Under the pieces are notes generated by a model. That model had not been told where the DNA came from. It saw only the letters and a program-made list of their open reading frames with translations, and made no database searches. From contig CM041465.1 of the NCBI GenBank assembly GCA_023213395.1, forward strand, positions 105,593,741 to 105,657,740: a DNA stretch of 64,000 nucleotides, given 5' to 3'. Position 1 is the stretch's first letter; each line of letters opens with the position of its first letter. Below are positions 63,164-64,000 of the stretch, in pieces. Both the position numbers and the translations under genes were made by a program. This stretch comes from Cycas panzhihuaensis (taxonomy: Eukaryota; Cycadophyta).

Positions 63164-64000
63164 TGAGTGTAATTATTGCATGGCCTTGATGAGTAGGCTT
63201 CAACCTTTTCTAAAGTTTAAAACAAAAAACAACCACTAATATATCTAGAGGCTTTATTCCTTGATAATTTCTCCATGAGAAAAGAGGAGACCTTTTAGTT
63301 CGATGGGGTGGATGGTGCCTATAATATATATTTCCTACCTTTTTACTAGAATTTCATGAATGATTTTTCATAATTCGTTATAGTAGAACCTATGGTTCTT
63401 AATCATTACACTCCCAATATGATGTCAAATCCTCCTACTAGCATTACAGACATTAAGGAATATAATGTATAATCAGATGTTGTCAAGGAGACTTTTAGGC
63501 ATACAACACTCTATAATAAGGTTTATTTTTAGAAATGGATACTTTAAATTGATTAAATAGTTGAACTTAAAGTCTTAATTACTTAGTTATCTTATAGTTA
63601 ATAAAGTTATATATACTTCCTCCATCAACTAGGATTGTTACCTTAACATTTTTAGTTAATCATATAACATGTAAGGATTAAGAAGCATTTAGAATCCCTA
63701 TTATAACGTGCAAAGAGATTTCAATATTAGAAGTAATATGTAACTCTTCTAGAGTCAGATCATCATTAATTTATTCCTCATCATTTGTATAATCCTTAAC
63801 TTCTTCTTCTATTATTGGTTAATCATTTTGCATCATATATAGTTTCTTTTAAGTATTCTTAGAGGGATATTTATGATCCTTGGTCCATTTTTTATTACAT
63901 TTAAAATAGGTCCCCTTCTTAAGGTGCTCAACCTTAAATAAGACTAATGGTTCCTCTATGTTTAAAAGAGTTCCAAGTGCTTGATTTGACATTTTTATTT
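63164..64000 (-). pseudogene. Gag zinc knuckle and protease of chromovirus remnant I
   Basis: On the minus strand, about 63930-63860 encodes GTYFKCNKKWTKDHKYPSKN, a degenerate form of the chromovirus knuckle C-x-x-C-x-E-K-W-x-x-G-H-x-C. Then VTILVDGGSIYNF (about 63645-63605) is the protease active site with Asp-Gly-Gly-Ser kept, and VGGFDIILGV-stop-stop-LRTIG plus EKSFMKF (about 63440-63350) is the protease end (usually Y-D-V-V-L-G-x-x-W-L). The frame breaks before RT. It runs off the right edge and is cut on the left by element H. Confidence 0.75.

Overview
The window is plant nuclear DNA made almost entirely of LTR retrotransposons, whole, broken and nested. I see no single-copy host gene, structural RNA gene or CRISPR array. 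The plant assignment rests on Ty1/copia elements primed by initiator-Met tRNA, giant Ty3/gypsy elements of the Tat type (2.5-2.7 kb LTRs, an archaeal-type second RNase H), a plant mobile domain (PMD) gene and very AT-rich flanks. The species cannot be named from this sequence.

The core is a four-level nest bounded by target-site duplications (TSDs). Copia element D (10915-53135, + strand, TSD AATAT) is split in its integrase by Tat element B (13885-50902, - strand). B is split near its 3' end by Tat element A (20898-41085, + strand, TSD GAGCA). A is split at its protease/RT junction by copia element C (26658-33063, - strand, TSD ATGGG). LTR divergence judged by eye falls in the same order: D about 10%, B about 7%, A about 4%, C under 1%. 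The age order therefore agrees with the nesting order.

Left of the nest: 1-3532 is the 5' end (gag start, primer site, LTR) of a third Tat element, G, on the - strand. 3533-10914 is AT-rich and holds a degenerate 30-bp tandem repeat, three isolated copia LTR/primer-site ends, a copia gag fragment and a copia RT-RNase H remnant (E) with its 3' LTR start. Right of the nest: 53136-57117 is AT-rich, with an orphan copia LTR and a degenerate repeat of about 100 bp. Ty3/gypsy element H (57123-63158, - strand) then sits inside a deleted chromovirus remnant, I (about 56930-57117 and 63164-64000).

The most notable content is in element B. Between its integrase and its downstream archaeal-type RNase H it carries a segment of about 2.9 kb that is absent from A. 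This segment holds a PMD gene in antisense orientation, with its own TATA box and two introns that keep the reading frame (17803-19992). Antisense extra ORFs have been reported for Tat-like elements; here the promoter and exon structure are readable and the sister element A is an empty comparison. Every element seen has disrupting stop codons, frameshifts or deletions. Most stops look like C-to-T or G-to-A changes, as expected from methylated, silenced copies.
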